NCBI GenBank assembly: GCA_000231825.2
Contig: JH720295.1
Location: 1,165,786 to 1,186,325 of the forward strand
DNA length: 20,540 bases
Direction of reading: 5' to 3'
From: Tetrahymena elliotti 4EA
Taxonomy: Eukaryota > Ciliophora > Oligohymenophorea > Hymenostomatida > Tetrahymenidae
Shown: piece by piece, positions 19,911 through 20,540 of the stretch
Position numbering within the stretch: position 1 is the stretch's first letter
Layout of the letters: each line of letters begins with the position of its first letter
Notes under the pieces: model-generated
The model's input: the letters and a program-made list of their open reading frames with translations, nothing else
Database searches by the model: none
Told to the model about the DNA's origin: nothing
Translations under genes and position numbers: made by a program

Positions 19911-20540
19911 GTACTTTTTTATTCTTTTATACAATTTTAATTTTTCTTTCAACCAAAATTAAGCCATAACCAATTGTAAATCTCATCTTACAGATTAAAC
20001 AAAATTTTTAAATAAAAAATCACATTTTCAGTTAGTTTTTTTTAAAGCTCTTCTCCTAACAAAAACAAAAATTTAAAGCATTTCCTTAAAAATTCAAAAT
20101 TTCTGATTTTATTTGGAAATTTTTGCATACATTTCTCAAGAAAAGAACTTCTCTTTTGCCATTTTTGTGAAGATTTATTCTAGCTCTATTTTCAACTACA
20201 CTTTTAAAAAGCGGCAAAATTTTTATAAACGGGAAAGGAGAGTAGTGAAATTAAAAACCCCAAATAATTATCTAATTTTTTTCTCCAATTTAACAAAAAT
20301 ATTTTATGTTTCAATTAAAAGAAGTAAATATTTCTTGTTTGTTTTTAAAATTTTGAATTGAAAAGTCAAAAATTTCCTTTTGAAATAGAGTTTTTTCATC
20401 TCAAAAACTTCAATTTTAGCAAAGATTTTAAAACGTTTTTTATAGAAAAAAACAAATAATTTGAAAACAAAAATGTTTTTGAGTTGGATTTTTGTGAAAT
20501 GAAGTAATATTTGAATGGAAAAAAAAAAACAAATAATTTG
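19911..20540 (+). other. Start of the fourth amidase intron, running off the right edge
   Basis: The donor GTACTTTTTT directly follows GGA-GAT-GAA-G. No amidase-like exon is recognised before the edge. An open frame at 20113-20361 has AT-rich, low-complexity composition and does not resemble the expected downstream amidase sequence. The block AAAAAACAAATAATTTG occurs twice, at 20447-20463 and 20524-20540. Confidence 0.55.

Noticed and set aside
20113..20361. 82-residue open frame near the right edge
   Set aside because: No amidase similarity, low-complexity AT-rich content, and it lies just after an intron donor; treated as intron.
1..20540. tRNA, rRNA, CRISPR or transposase genes
   Set aside because: No T-loop-like GGTTCGAATCC on either strand, no regularly spaced short repeats with unique spacers, and no transposase motifs were seen.

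Overview
The window is ciliate nuclear DNA, most likely from the macronuclear genome of Tetrahymena or a close oligohymenophorean relative. It is extremely AT-rich. Every recognisable gene reads through in-frame TAA and TAG (read as Gln) and ends only at TGA. Introns are GT..AG, from about 49 nt to almost 2 kb; that range argues against Paramecium, whose introns are about 25 nt. All gene models below were built by hand with the ciliate code, so a standard-code ORF search shows only fragments of them.

Left half (minus strand, from right to left): a DUF1295 / steroid-reductase-like membrane protein (9415-8570), a DNAJC17-type J-domain plus RRM protein (7094-6099), a ten-exon tandem protein kinase (5427-147) and possibly the first codons of another gene at the edge (48-1). 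The membrane-protein gene is bracketed by decayed pieces of itself. About four degenerate ~215-bp copies of its first ~22 codons plus upstream DNA lie before it, and about three decayed copies of its 3' end lie after it. The DNAJC17-like protein fits a spliceosome-associated co-chaperone. The kinase carries two complete kinase domains joined by a polar linker.

Right half (plus strand): two genes with strongly biased, GC-richer codons typical of highly expressed ciliate genes. The first (11614-about 12210) has a mitochondrial-type presequence and an unresolved 3' end. The second (13135-14484) is a two-pass membrane protein with a 36-nt internal micro-exon and a resemblance to the TMEM70/TMEM186/TMEM223 group. 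A FAAH-type amidase with a complete Lys-Ser-Ser triad (from 16981) runs off the right edge.

Between the genes are long AT-rich spacers with short tetranucleotide runs, a ~335-bp degenerate tandem repeat at 15.3-16.1 kb, and two coding-like fragments that may be gene relics. I see no tRNA or rRNA gene, CRISPR array or transposase gene. I do not claim a new defence-like or metabolic system. The most unusual items are the bracketing self-relics, the tandem kinase with two non-standard DFG motifs, and the micro-exon.
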